DNA from: Romboutsia weinsteinii
GTDB taxonomy: Bacteria > Bacillota > Clostridia > Peptostreptococcales > Peptostreptococcaceae
DNA: 64,000 nucleotides
Assembly (NCBI RefSeq): GCF_002250835.2
Contig: NZ_NOJY02000003.1
Location: 1-64,000 of the forward strand
Direction: 5' to 3'
In this document: positions 8,877-16,587 of the stretch, one piece after another
Position numbering within the stretch: the first letter of the stretch is position 1
How the letters are laid out: every line of letters starts with the position of its first letter
Notes under the pieces: generated by a model
Told to the model about the DNA's origin: nothing
The model's database searches: none
What the model saw: the letters and a program-made list of their open reading frames with translations, nothing else
Translations under genes and position numbers: made by a program

Positions 8877-9001
8877 TTTCTTAATAATATAAAAAAGCTA
8901 TCATAGTAGCAGTTCCTAAATCTGAAGTCATTTTCTCTTCCTTTGTCAGCAATAGTAAACTCACTTCCTCCATGACCTAAATCAACAACTAATTTTTTCA
9001 T
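8873..9001 (-). pseudogene. Remnant of an N-acetylmuramoyl-L-alanine amidase (Amidase_3)
   Basis: A 42-residue frame starts MKKLVVDLGHGGSEFTIADK and continues GREND. The GHGG motif right after a KKLVVD strand is the N-terminal Zn-binding motif of Amidase_3 enzymes, and a G-x-x-EN(D) element normally follows. The rest of the domain (two more Zn ligands, about 150 residues) is missing, so this is a truncated or internally deleted copy. The ATG has a ribosome site (AAGGGG) that is embedded in the arm of a 19-bp inverted repeat. Confidence 0.6.
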
Positions 9002-9056
9002 AAAAAATTCCCCTTAAATCTTATAATTCATTACTTTAATTATAAGATTTAAGGGG
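9002..9056 (-). terminator. Strong terminator-like 19-bp inverted repeat
   Basis: Perfect 19-bp arms (9010-9028 and 9038-9056) with a 9-base loop. On the minus strand the stem ends in GGGG and is followed by AATTTTTT, so it should terminate transcription coming from the small membrane-protein gene at 9112-9390. It also masks the ribosome site of the amidase remnant. Confidence 0.7.
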
Positions 9057-9111
9057 TTATTCTTTCTTATAAACTACAGAAAACTGTAATTTTAAAATAT
9101 AAAATCATAAT

Positions 9112-9390
9112 TTATTTTCTTTTTAAAAGATAAATTATAACTAATGATAATATTAATGATAGTATTGGAAGAAAAATACTCCATTGAGATAAATAGAATT
9201 TATCTCTAAATAGTTTTAAAAAGTAATTTTCATATACTAAATTAATTAATAGCGTTATTACTGGCGCCGCTATAGCTATTTTCGTATATACCGATATAAG
9301 TATACCTACTCCAATCGAAATAATTGGTACAATTATTATTTGCATGATAAAAGGATCTACTGCATTATTTATAAAATCTATTATATTCAT
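9112..9390 (-). CDS. Small membrane protein (DUF2651-like)
   Basis: A 92-residue protein with three hydrophobic segments (about 15-35, 38-54 and 69-89). The pattern I-I-V-P-I-I-S-I-G-V-G near the N-terminus, two further spans and a Lys-Arg-Lys end resembles the small DUF2651 proteins of Bacillus; this match is from memory and moderate. The ATG follows AGGAGAACAATAA. It lies 16 bases after a frameshifted secreted-protein gene and downstream of the sigma/anti-sigma pair, so it may be part of that regulon. Confidence 0.5.
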   Translation of the reverse strand: MNIIDFINNAVDPFIMQIIIVPIISIGVGILISVYTKIAIAAPVITLLINLVYENYFLKLFRDKFYLSQWSIFLPILSLILSLVIIYLLKRK

Positions 9391-9406
9391 TTATTGTTCT
9401 CCTGTA

Positions 9407-9636
9407 TTATCTATTATCATATACCGCAATGCTCTCAGAATTAGCTCCTTTATAAGCCTTCACTGTTGAAAAGATTCTGTAACTACTACCTTTTGAAACT
9501 GATATAGTTTTGTTAAGCTTGCATGAAGTTGTATTTCTAAATTTGTCTCATATTCATTTGCAAATATTGGATTAGCTAATAAAACATTAAATGCTAATAC
9601 TGATATACCTAAGCTGCTGATTATTTTTCTTTTCAT
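9407..9636 (-). pseudogene. Frameshifted small secreted protein gene
   Basis: The first frame gives a clear signal peptide (MKRKIISSLGISVLAFNVLL, cleavage after IFA) and about 15 mature residues, then runs off into an unnatural sequence and stops. The frame shifted by one base picks up at about position 9540 with TTSCKLNKTISVSKGSSYRI and continues through FSTVKAYKGANSESIAVYDNR to a stop at 9407-9409. The joined length is one base short of a whole codon count, so a single deletion is the simplest cause. A sequencing error could give the same picture. It sits between the anti-sigma gene and the small membrane gene, with no terminator between it and the latter. Confidence 0.65.
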
Positions 9637-9713
9637 CTATATAAAAAAACCATAAATTTCTTTACACTAAGTAAACGAATATTTTATGAGGATTTGTTTC
9701 ATTTTTTATAAAA

Positions 9714-10418
9714 TTAATTTATATTTTTTGCAATTTTTACTAATTCCGACTTAAAATCTAAATATTTTTCTTTATTAATATAGTCTAATTTTAAATCATA
9801 CAAAGTATTTTCATCTTGCCATACTAACCTTATTTTATTTTCTTTTTCAATATAGTCAGCATCATAACTTCCTATTTTAACTTTACTTATTTTTGCATTC
9901 TCTGTATCCATGTATAAATTATTATTTTCAATTAGCAAGTAATTTAAAGTTACATAATCTTCTCCATTAGAATAAGTGATTGCTATATCATTGTTGTGCT
10001 CAGCTCTCTTAACCTCTTTAAAACCATTTGGTAAATAATTAATACTCTTATGCTCTAAAAAATTCACTTTTTCATTGTCATTTTCATCTATTTTAAATTT
10101 ATATATCGTAAATTTTTCATAAACATCTTTAACCATATCAAATAACTTCGTTCTTAATGCATCAACACTCATAGTTATTGTAAATAAACTAATTAAAAAT
10201 GCTATAAATACTACAGCTATCTTTTTTGTATATGAATATATCTTATTAAGAAACGGTCCCCTTTTCTCTTCTTTGATTATTTTTTTTATTTTCTTTTCAA
10301 ATTCTTTAGGGTATTCATAATCAATATCTTCTTCATCCGGTATTTGTTCTAATATAAAATTTTCCACATTGCTGCAATGTTTAAAAAGCAATTCATCAGT
10401 AATTTCATATTTATCCAT
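9714..10418 (-). CDS. Putative anti-sigma factor with DUF4367-like domain
   Basis: An N-terminal cytoplasmic part of about 75 residues, one membrane segment (VVFIAFLISLFTITMSVDAL, about 68-87), and an extracellular C-terminal half with NYLPNGFK and later a VWQD-type strand, typical of DUF4367. This is the layout of anti-sigma proteins paired with ECF factors. The ATG at 10418 overlaps the sigma stop by 8 bases and is preceded by GGAGAAAG inside the sigma gene; an in-frame ATG at 10436 has no such site. The coupling supports a sigma/anti-sigma pair. No zinc-binding ZAS motif is visible. Confidence 0.7.
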   Translation of the reverse strand: MDKYEITDELLFKHCSNVENFILEQIPDEEDIDYEYPKEFEKKIKKIIKEEKRGPFLNKIYSYTKKIAVVFIAFLISLFTITMSVDALRTKLFDMVKDVYEKFTIYKFKIDENDNEKVNFLEHKSINYLPNGFKEVKRAEHNNDIAITYSNGEDYVTLNYLLIENNNLYMDTENAKISKVKIGSYDADYIEKENKIRLVWQDENTLYDLKLDYINKEKYLDFKSELVKIAKNIN

Positions 10419-10953
10419 GTACTTTCTCCATTTCATCTAATATGATTTTCAATTTATCCTTACCCCTTTTTATTCTAGTCCTTACTGTAGAAGGACTTAT
10501 ATCTAACATATCTGCAATTTCATCATCCTGAAATCCATGAGAGTATTTTAAGAAAAATACTTGTTTATATCGTTCTGGGAGCTTTAATATAGCAACCTCT
10601 ACTTTATTAGGTAAAATATCAATATCATATACTTCATTTTCAAGACATTGTATTTCTTTTTCAAGTCTTTGAGCTTTATTTTTTTCCATTTGTAGCTTTC
10701 TATATATGTCTATTGAAGAGTTCTTTACTATAGTAACGATAAATCCTTTCGTTTTGTTGCATTTTACATCTTCAATTTTATCAATATGCTTGATTATTTT
10801 TAAAAAACTATTCTGAACAGCATCATGTGAGTAATATTCATCTTTTAATATACTATGTGCTACATAATACATCATTTTTTTATAACTATTAAAAATATCT
10901 TCAAACTTTATCTTATCTTCTTCTTTCTCAATTAAACTTAAGTATAATAACAT
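10411..10953 (-). CDS. ECF-type RNA polymerase sigma factor
   Basis: Region 2 is at residues about 20-85 (YYVAHSILKDEYYSHDAVQ, then FLKIIKHIDKIED and FIVTIVKNSSIDIYRK). Region 4 is at about 125-175 (LPERYKQVFFLKYSHGFQDD, then EIADMLDISPSTVRTRIKRG). The 180-residue length is standard for the group. It is coupled to the downstream anti-sigma gene. The target genes cannot be told from the sequence, but the small secreted and membrane genes just downstream are candidates. ATG follows AGAGGGAAGT. Confidence 0.88.
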   Translation of the reverse strand: MLLYLSLIEKEEDKIKFEDIFNSYKKMMYYVAHSILKDEYYSHDAVQNSFLKIIKHIDKIEDVKCNKTKGFIVTIVKNSSIDIYRKLQMEKNKAQRLEKEIQCLENEVYDIDILPNKVEVAILKLPERYKQVFFLKYSHGFQDDEIADMLDISPSTVRTRIKRGKDKLKIILDEMEKVHG

Positions 10954-11014
10954 ACTTCCCTCTCTCTTTTAATTGTAATAGTAACCTTAAATTTAGAATT
11001 ATTCTAGATAAATA

Positions 11015-11046
11015 AAAAAGTAAAAACCATAAAGTTTTTACTTTTT
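11015..11046 (-). terminator. Terminator-like inverted repeat behind the CsoR/RseC unit
   Basis: Perfect 13-bp arms (AAAAAGTAAAAAC / GTTTTTACTTTTT) with a 6-base loop, followed on the minus strand by a T-rich run. The stem is purely A/T apart from two pairs, so it is weak in energy but well placed. Confidence 0.6.
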
Positions 11047-11181
11047 ATACTTTGCAAAATCAATTACTTGAGCTAAACTCTTTTTTACTTCTGCTACTGT
11101 TACTTCCTTCGCACCCTATGTAAAACAACCTGGCCACTTATTGAATTTGTCACTTTCTTTAGGTGTGTTACGTTCTATCAT
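11038..11181 (-). pseudogene. Decayed gene fragment with in-frame amber codon
   Basis: Directly after the RseC-like gene an in-frame stretch reads MIERNTPKESDKFNKWPGCF, T, then a TAG (11116-11118), then GAKEVTVAEVKKSLAQVIDF and AKYKK before a TAA. The second part has the amphipathic pattern of a real protein C-terminus, so this looks like the tail of a disrupted gene. I do not recognise the parent family. The stop is TAG, so selenocysteine is not an explanation. Confidence 0.4.
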
Positions 11182-11187
11182 AAAATT

Positions 11188-11619
11188 TTACATAACCAAA
11201 ATTCTAGTTATCTTAGGAATATACTCCCCACTATCTCTAAACTTCTTATCATTTTTTCTTATCATTAAAAATGCTACTGCTGTTGATACAAGTCCAACTA
11301 CTCCACTTATAATCTCTATGCCTGAAGTTAATCCTATAGCTTGAAGTACAAAATATGCTACTATAGTTCCAGCAAGCAGTGCCACTAATGGAATCACATA
11401 TGCTATAGCTGTAGCCTTCATAACACGAACACCATCCATATTAACTTCAACACGATCCCCAACTTTTGCTCCAATAGAATTATCAACCTCAACTACAATG
11501 TCCTTTGTTTCTGAACTAGTAATACATTTTCCACAATGTGCACATGCAGAATGACGTTGCATTTTCATTTTTGCAGTATTATCATCAACAATCTCTATTA
11601 TAAATCCTTGTTGATTCAT
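11188..11619 (-). CDS. RseC/MucC-family membrane protein with Cys cluster
   Basis: The N-terminal domain carries a QRHSACAHCGKC cluster (about residues 22-33) that can bind a metal or an Fe-S centre. Two adjacent membrane spans follow (about 71-93 and 98-118). This is the architecture of RseC/MucC, known as a positive modulator of sigma-E and part of the SoxR-reducing Rnf-like system; in Clostridia its role is unclear. It lies 22 bases after the CsoR-type repressor gene and is probably cotranscribed with it. Function beyond the family name is inference. Confidence 0.75.
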   Translation of the reverse strand: MNQQGFIIEIVDDNTAKMKMQRHSACAHCGKCITSSETKDIVVEVDNSIGAKVGDRVEVNMDGVRVMKATAIAYVIPLVALLAGTIVAYFVLQAIGLTSGIEIISGVVGLVSTAVAFLMIRKNDKKFRDSGEYIPKITRILVM

Positions 11620-11641
11620 CTATCCATTCCCCCATTATTAA

Positions 11642-11935
11642 TTATTTTGTAAATTTATTTATAGTATTTATAAGCTCATTTATAGTTTCTTCAGCTTGTT
11701 CTGAATCATCATTTTTTATACTAGACATTACGCATCCTTTTACATGGTTATCAAGTATTAAAGTACCAACCTTATTGATTGCGGATCTAATAGCTGATAT
11801 TTGAACTAATATATCTACACAATAACGCTCTTCTTCAACCATATTTTGAATTCCTTTTACTTGTCCTTCTATACGCTTAAGTCTTTTTATAAGAGCTTCC
11901 TTATCATTAACTTCTGACATCTTTTTTTCTTCCAT
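11642..11935 (-). CDS. CsoR/FrmR-family repressor with copper-type ligands
   Basis: A 97-residue all-helical DUF156 protein. The CsoR copper triad is intact with exact spacing: Cys in YCVDIL, His 25 residues later and Cys 4 further (NHVKGC). The conserved helix ISAIRSAINKVG is present. Members bind DNA as tetramers and release it on binding Cu(I); relatives sense persulfide or formaldehyde. No copper ATPase or chaperone gene is nearby, only the RseC-like gene and a remnant, so the regulon is elsewhere or it regulates its own operon. ATG follows AGAGGTGT. Confidence 0.82.
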   Translation of the reverse strand: MEEKKMSEVNDKEALIKRLKRIEGQVKGIQNMVEEERYCVDILVQISAIRSAINKVGTLILDNHVKGCVMSSIKNDDSEQAEETINELINTINKFTK

Positions 11936-12065
11936 AGTACACCTCTTCTTATTGTGATATTTATATTATATCTTATTTTCACTTTATCTTACATACTAGT
12001 TATATTTTTGTTTGATGTGTAAATTATATTACTAAATTCAACTTTAGTAAAGGAGACATAAGATA

Positions 12066-12314
12066 ATGAATAAACAACCAAATTCTAACGCAAAACAAGC
12101 TTTAAACATGTTAAAAATGGAGGTAGCAAATGAACTTGGATATAACTACAATTCAGTTAACGATAAGATAGAAAGTAATGCACCTCAAGGTACTTTAGAA
12201 GGTACTGCAAAAAATGTACTAGCAGGTGAGCAAGTAGGAGGTCAAATGACAAAAAACTTAGTTGCAATGGGTGAACAAGCTCTCCTTAATAAATATAATT
12301 CTAACCAGCAATAA
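12066..12314 (+). CDS. Alpha/beta-type small acid-soluble spore protein
   Basis: An 82-residue SASP that coats spore DNA and is degraded at germination. Characteristic parts are MLKMEVANELG (about residues 16-26; GPR protease site region) and the C-terminal GGQMTKNLVAMGEQAL. It is monocistronic, with AAAGGAGAC before the ATG and a terminator behind. CATACTA at 11992-11998 resembles a forespore sigma-F/G -10, but no convincing -35 is visible. Confidence 0.92.
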   Translation: MNKQPNSNAKQALNMLKMEVANELGYNYNSVNDKIESNAPQGTLEGTAKNVLAGEQVGGQMTKNLVAMGEQALLNKYNSNQQ

Positions 12315-12330
12315 TTTATTCACTAATAAT

Positions 12331-12379
12331 AAAAAGCTATGAAATACAAGAGTTAAACTCTGTTTTTCATAGCTTTTTA
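12331..12379. terminator. Bidirectional terminator between the SASP gene and the ABC operon
   Basis: AAAAAGCTATGAAA pairs with TTTTTCATAGCTTTTT around an 18-base loop that itself can fold (AGAGTT / AACTCT). Both ends give a T run in the respective direction, serving the convergent genes on either side. Confidence 0.85.
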
Positions 12380-12414
12380 TTTTGAAGTATTTTTTTTATT
12401 ACATTACTAATCTA

Positions 12415-13539
12415 TTATAAATACTCAGAAGTATTCTTTTTCCTATTTTCTATTACTAAAAATAACATCATAATCACTACTGATATTGATACCGCCGCTA
12501 GTAAATCTATTCCTATTTTTGTATAGCTCTCATTAAGTAATATCTTTTTAAAAGCAGAGCACACCCAAGTCAAAGGTGATATAAGAGAAATATTTCTAAG
12601 AGTGTCATTCATAAATTCTGTTGGAATAAATCCACCACTAAATAAAGCCATAGGTGTAGTAGTTATAGAAACCAAAGTATAATACATTGTTGAATTATTT
12701 GATATTGACATTACTAGTAAACCAACCACAATACCAACCAAAGAAAGTACTACACATAATACTAGCATCCATATAATACTTATATTGAAATTATTATTTA
12801 AAACATACATACTTATAACCATTGTTAAACTTTGCATCAATAATAATAAGAAACATCCTAATATATGACCTAACTGATATTCAACCTTACTTATTTTACT
12901 TACTAAAATCCTCTTATCTATTTTACTTTCTCTTTCCTTTAAAAGCGGACTAAGAGACTTAGCTGCTATAAATAAGAAAAGCATACTAAACATACCAAAC
13001 ATCATAGTGTATCTAATTATCTCTGCTAGATTATCCTCTTCATAATCAAAGCTATATTTTAAGTCATTATATAAATCAAAAGATTTTAAAACCTCTCCTT
13101 CACTATCTCCAAAAGATAAAATTTGGTTAATACCATTATTTATAATACTTAAAACATGCTCTTTATTCATACTATCATCGTATCCTAATATCTCAATTAC
13201 TTCACTCTTATTATTTTTTAAATCCTTGTATATATTATCACTATCTATAATTACCCCTACAGATATCTCTTCTTTTTCTACCCTATCTTTTAATTCTTCT
13301 TTTGAATTTATTAACTCTATAGACTTAAACTTTTCCTTTGGAAGCAATTTTTCATATATTGCTCCAGAGTCTTTAGTGTATACTCCTAGTGTAGGTTTTG
13401 TACCTCCAGGTGCATCTACTGGTCCAAATAAAATAGGCATTATAATATTTACTGCTATTGGTAATACAAGTATTAAACAAAACCATCCTTTAAGTACGGA
13501 TTTTAAGTTATGTTTTGCTATGTTAATAATATTTTTCAT
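12415..13539 (-). CDS. ABC-2 type permease, second
   Basis: A membrane span near residues 17-37, an extracellular domain of about 130 residues, then five spans from about residue 170, the usual shape of ABC2_membrane_3 exporters. Together with the first permease and the ATPase it would form a heterodimeric exporter. It begins one base after the stop of the first permease, so the three genes are one operon. Substrate unknown; drugs, antimicrobial peptides or sodium are known for relatives. Confidence 0.8.
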   Translation of the reverse strand: MKNIINIAKHNLKSVLKGWFCLILVLPIAVNIIMPILFGPVDAPGGTKPTLGVYTKDSGAIYEKLLPKEKFKSIELINSKEELKDRVEKEEISVGVIIDSDNIYKDLKNNKSEVIEILGYDDSMNKEHVLSIINNGINQILSFGDSEGEVLKSFDLYNDLKYSFDYEEDNLAEIIRYTMMFGMFSMLFLFIAAKSLSPLLKERESKIDKRILVSKISKVEYQLGHILGCFLLLLMQSLTMVISMYVLNNNFNISIIWMLVLCVVLSLVGIVVGLLVMSISNNSTMYYTLVSITTTPMALFSGGFIPTEFMNDTLRNISLISPLTWVCSAFKKILLNESYTKIGIDLLAAVSISVVIMMLFLVIENRKKNTSEYL

Positions 13540-13540
13540 A

Positions 13541-14611
13541 TTAATTCACCGCCTTTTTCTTTAAAAATACAACTGATACTAATCCTAATATAACTGTATA
13601 AATCAATGTCATTAAAATTGCAGTACTAATATTTACATTTATATTTCCTTCTACTAATGCAAACATAGCCTCATTTATCCATTTAACTGGATTCATATTA
13701 AAGATTATACTCTCCATACTCATTTCTAAATCAACCGTTATTTGACCTGAACTAAACATAATAATTAGTGTAATGAATGAAACTATATTCTCACCATGAC
13801 TTTTCTTCTTTACAATTGATGAAACTAATATTCCTATGGACACAGTAAATAAACTAAAAGTTGCCATTAATACTACTATAGGTATTACATTTTTAAGATT
13901 TATCTGTAAATCATATAAAATAATATCAAGAACAATTATTATCATAGCTTGTAAAAATATACATATGAATGATCCTAACAACTCTAGAGTTATTAGCTTT
14001 GATACAGGCATAGAAGAAGAAAGTACTTTTCTTCCAATAGCCTCTTTTAAGTAGAATGTATTTTTAAATACAATTATAGAAGAGGTCATAGTCGTCATCA
14101 AAAGCATAGTAACTGAAAAATATTGCTTATAATCCATCGGTTCCTCAGATTTAAAGCTTGTCTCTTTTACATACTTATTTTCTCCTTCTTGTGGTAATGT
14201 ACTTACCTTACTAGCTACTTCATAAATCGATATCTGATTAAAAAATTCTTCTGTAATATTTTCAATTATAACCGTTCCAAAATTCATAGACTCATTTGCC
14301 TTAAAACTTATCTTCTTATTCTCATCATCTATATTTACTATTAAGTCACTTTTATCTGATTGTGATTTATTTATATAATTTATTTTTATATTTTTATTAT
14401 TTTTGTCAAACTCTTTTATAAAATCTACATATGACTTGCTTATACTACTTGTAGCACTTGATTCTATATACATATTTACCTCAAAATCTTCATTCTGAGA
14501 AGAATACATTACTGAGAATAAATATGGTAGGAATAATGCTACAAATATTATACTAAGTATGTTATTTTTATCTCTAAAGCATCTTTTTATTGAAGAAAAA
14601 ATTATACTCAT
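13541..14611 (-). CDS. ABC-2 type permease, first
   Basis: Same layout as its partner: N-terminal span (about 17-34), a Ser/Asn-rich extracellular domain to about residue 165, then a block of spans (about 170-350). The conserved region MNPVKWINEAMFALVEGN matches the position of SPLTWVCSAFKKILLNES in the partner, supporting a paralogous pair. It starts 11 bases after the ATPase gene. Confidence 0.8.
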   Translation of the reverse strand: MSIIFSSIKRCFRDKNNILSIIFVALFLPYLFSVMYSSQNEDFEVNMYIESSATSSISKSYVDFIKEFDKNNKNIKINYINKSQSDKSDLIVNIDDENKKISFKANESMNFGTVIIENITEEFFNQISIYEVASKVSTLPQEGENKYVKETSFKSEEPMDYKQYFSVTMLLMTTMTSSIIVFKNTFYLKEAIGRKVLSSSMPVSKLITLELLGSFICIFLQAMIIIVLDIILYDLQINLKNVIPIVVLMATFSLFTVSIGILVSSIVKKKSHGENIVSFITLIIMFSSGQITVDLEMSMESIIFNMNPVKWINEAMFALVEGNINVNISTAILMTLIYTVILGLVSVVFLKKKAVN

Positions 14612-14622
14612 ATGCTCACCCC

Positions 14623-15555
14623 CTAATCTCTAAGCTTTCTACCTGTAAGATTTAAGAAAACATCTTCAAGAGTTAATACCTGACTTTTTATATCAAGTAT
14701 TTTCACATCCTTTGAAGATATATAAGTAATAAATTTATTTAAAGAACTTACTTCCCTGTCTAAGCTTATATAAATTTTATTTTCTTTAAATTCTACTGAA
14801 TCTACCCCATTTATTTCTATAAGGTCACTTTCAGAAATAATTGTTATATCATCAACTAACACCTCAAACTTATTTTTATTACTAACTATTGACTTAAGAC
14901 TTTCCTTATCTCCCTTTGCAATAACCTTACCTTTGTCTATTATGGCAATATTTTTACAAAGTGTTTCGGCTTCTTCCATATAATGAGTAGTATAAATTAT
15001 AGTACATCCATTAGTATTTAGAGTTTTTATAGATTTCATAATATGATTTCTTGACTGTGGATCTATTCCAACAGTAGGTTCATCAAGTATTAATAGTTCT
15101 GGGTTATGCACTATTCCACATGCAATATTAAGCCTTCTTTTCATACCACCTGAAAATGTCTTACTTAACTTTTTAGTATTTTCAAGACCTACAAACTCTA
15201 AAGCTTTAAGTGATTTTTCTTTTAAGTCTTTACCATTTAATCCATATAAAGAACCAAAGAACATTGTATTCTCAAGGGCTGTCATATCTTCAAATATTGC
15301 TAATTCTTGAGGTACTATACCAAGCTTTCCTTTTGTTTCTCTATCATTTTTCTTAAGCTCTTTATTATCTATCTTTATACTTCCTCTGTCTTTTTCTAAT
15401 ATATTACATAAGATATTTATAGTAGTACTTTTGCCTGCTCCATTAGGACCTAACAGACCAAATATTTCGCCCTTTTCTATAGATAGATTTAGATTTTCTA
15501 TTGCTACTGAATCTCCAAAGCTCTTATAAAGATTATTTATTTCAACGTATTTCAT
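14623..15555 (-). CDS. ABC transporter ATP-binding protein
   Basis: A 310-residue ATPase with Walker A GPNGAGKST (about 36-44), signature FSGGMKRRL (about 134), Walker B LLILDEPTVGID and the H-loop YTTHYMEEAE. A C-terminal extension of about 80 residues (after 225) is typical of DrrA/NatA-type exporters. First gene of a three-gene exporter operon; a two-component system lies upstream in the same direction and could control it. ATG preceded by GGAGGGAG. Confidence 0.88.
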   Translation of the reverse strand: MKYVEINNLYKSFGDSVAIENLNLSIEKGEIFGLLGPNGAGKSTTINILCNILEKDRGSIKIDNKELKKNDRETKGKLGIVPQELAIFEDMTALENTMFFGSLYGLNGKDLKEKSLKALEFVGLENTKKLSKTFSGGMKRRLNIACGIVHNPELLILDEPTVGIDPQSRNHIMKSIKTLNTNGCTIIYTTHYMEEAETLCKNIAIIDKGKVIAKGDKESLKSIVSNKNKFEVLVDDITIISESDLIEINGVDSVEFKENKIYISLDREVSSLNKFITYISSKDVKILDIKSQVLTLEDVFLNLTGRKLRD

Positions 15556-15652
15556 AATATATCTCCCTCCAATTTTTTTACTCCTTGCTTCTATACTTAC
15601 ATTATATTATTTTCATAAAAATTCCTTAAGTACATATGGTCATTAATCTTAT

Positions 15653-15666
15653 ATGACTAAAGTCAT
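15653..15666. promoter_or_regulatory. Candidate operator upstream of the ABC exporter operon
   Basis: A 6-bp inverted repeat with a 2-base centre (ATGACTAAAGTCAT), about 100 bases before the ATPase start. Another GTCAT lies just left of it (15639-15643). A site of this size suits a dimeric regulator such as the NarL-type regulator nearby; this is inference only. Confidence 0.35.
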
Positions 15667-15724
15667 GTTCTATATAAAAGTTAAATTAATCGACTTAATC
15701 TTTAAATAATAATTTCTTTATAAT

Positions 15725-15757
15725 AAAAAAGTGCTACGATTATATTAAACGTAGCAC
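15725..15757 (-). terminator. Rho-independent terminator of the TSCPD gene
   Basis: GTGCTACG / CGTAGCAC stem with an 11-base loop, followed on the minus strand by TTTTTT, 13 bases past the stop. Confidence 0.88.
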
Positions 15758-15770
15758 CTCTCTATTATTT

Positions 15771-16016
15771 TTATATATATTTTTTCAATGCCTTTGATAA
15801 TTGATCTGGACAAGATGTAGCTTTTTCTCCGCACCTTACATTTTCCAATTTTGACACTACATCTTCTGCTTTTTGACCTACAACCAAATTCCTTATACCA
15901 ATTAAGTTCCCCGCACATCCTCCTATAAAATCTATAGATGTTATTATATGATTTTCATCCATCTCTAAAATTATCTCCCTACAGCATGTTCCACTTGTTT
16001 GATATGTTATTTTCAT
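15771..16016 (-). CDS. TSCPD-domain protein (TIGR03905 type)
   Basis: An 81-residue protein with four Cys in the family pattern: SGTCCREI (about 8-14), GGCAGN (about 33) and RCGEKATSCPDQL (about 61-73). TSCPD domains also occur at the end of vitamin-B12-dependent ribonucleotide reductases, but the stand-alone form has no assigned function. The four Cys suggest metal binding. Monocistronic, with AAGGGGGG before the ATG and its own terminator. Confidence 0.8.
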   Translation of the reverse strand: MKITYQTSGTCCREIILEMDENHIITSIDFIGGCAGNLIGIRNLVVGQKAEDVVSKLENVRCGEKATSCPDQLSKALKKYI

Positions 16017-16073
16017 ATATCTTCCCCCCTTAATTAGCCAATACTAAAATATATTTATTATGGTATAGATATG

Positions 16074-16087
16074 TGAAATATATTTCA
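16074..16087. promoter_or_regulatory. 14-bp palindrome upstream of the TSCPD gene
   Basis: TGAAATATATTTCA is a perfect palindrome about 60 bases before the TSCPD start codon. A binding site for a dimeric repressor is possible; A/T-rich palindromes also arise by chance in such DNA. Confidence 0.25.
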
Positions 16088-16108
16088 ACAATCTTATAAT
16101 TAAAATAA

Positions 16109-16163
16109 TAAAAAAGGACTGTATTAAAGTTCTTTATAATTACTTAGGTACAGTCCTTTTTTT
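16109..16163 (-). terminator. Terminator behind the DUF2325 gene
   Basis: AAAAAAGGACTGTA pairs with TACAGTCCTTTTTTT around a 24-base loop. It gives T runs in both directions but only the leftward DUF2325 gene feeds into it. Confidence 0.82.
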
Positions 16164-16186
16164 ATAATATTTTATTTTGATTAACG

Positions 16187-16516
16187 TTAATTATGTACTT
16201 TACTTTTGAATTTACACTCTTTACAGTTACCTCTACATTCATCTACCATCTCTAAACATTCATTAAAAGCTACCTTGCTATTATTTTTATGTCTTATTAT
16301 TGGAATATCAAGCTTTTCAGCTTGTCTTTCTGCTACTATAGTCATTTTATGAGAAACTGCTGAAGTAAATATAACCATAGCATCAGGATTGCCAATACTT
16401 TTATTTAATTTAGATGACATATTTAGAAATACTTTAGTCTTGTATCCTTTTTTCTTACCTATTTCTATATAGTCCTTCTTCATTTTTTCATTGCCCCCAA
16501 TTACTACCAAAGTCAT
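16187..16516 (-). CDS. DUF2325 protein with C-terminal Cys cluster
   Basis: A 109-residue alpha/beta protein starting MTLVVIGGNEKMKKDY, the DUF2325 signature, with a central VIFTSAVSHKMTI. The C-terminus has CLEMVDECRGNCKECKFKS, with four to five closely spaced Cys that could hold a metal or Fe-S centre. Function is unknown. The ATG at 16516 has AAGGGAG 6 bases upstream; a GTG 9 bases earlier overlaps that site. The promoter carries a perfect match to the Fur-box consensus just upstream of its -35, so iron control is likely. Confidence 0.75.
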   Translation of the reverse strand: MTLVVIGGNEKMKKDYIEIGKKKGYKTKVFLNMSSKLNKSIGNPDAMVIFTSAVSHKMTIVAERQAEKLDIPIIRHKNNSKVAFNECLEMVDECRGNCKECKFKSKVHN

Positions 16517-16551
16517 ACTATTCACTCCCTTTTAATATTATTTATAGTTAA

Positions 16552-16580
16552 ATGATATTATTTTTGAGTCGTCTAGTCAA
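16552..16580 (-). promoter_or_regulatory. Promoter of the DUF2325 gene
   Basis: TTGACT (16575-16580), a 17-base spacer and TATCAT (16552-16557) on the minus strand, about 35 bases from the start codon. Confidence 0.6.
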
Positions 16581-16587
16581 TACTTAT

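Noticed and set aside
11038..11181. In-frame stop read as a recoded residue
   Set aside because: The codon is TAG and no pyrrolysine gene or other recoding sign is visible; the frame has no good ribosome site and is better explained as a decayed remnant.
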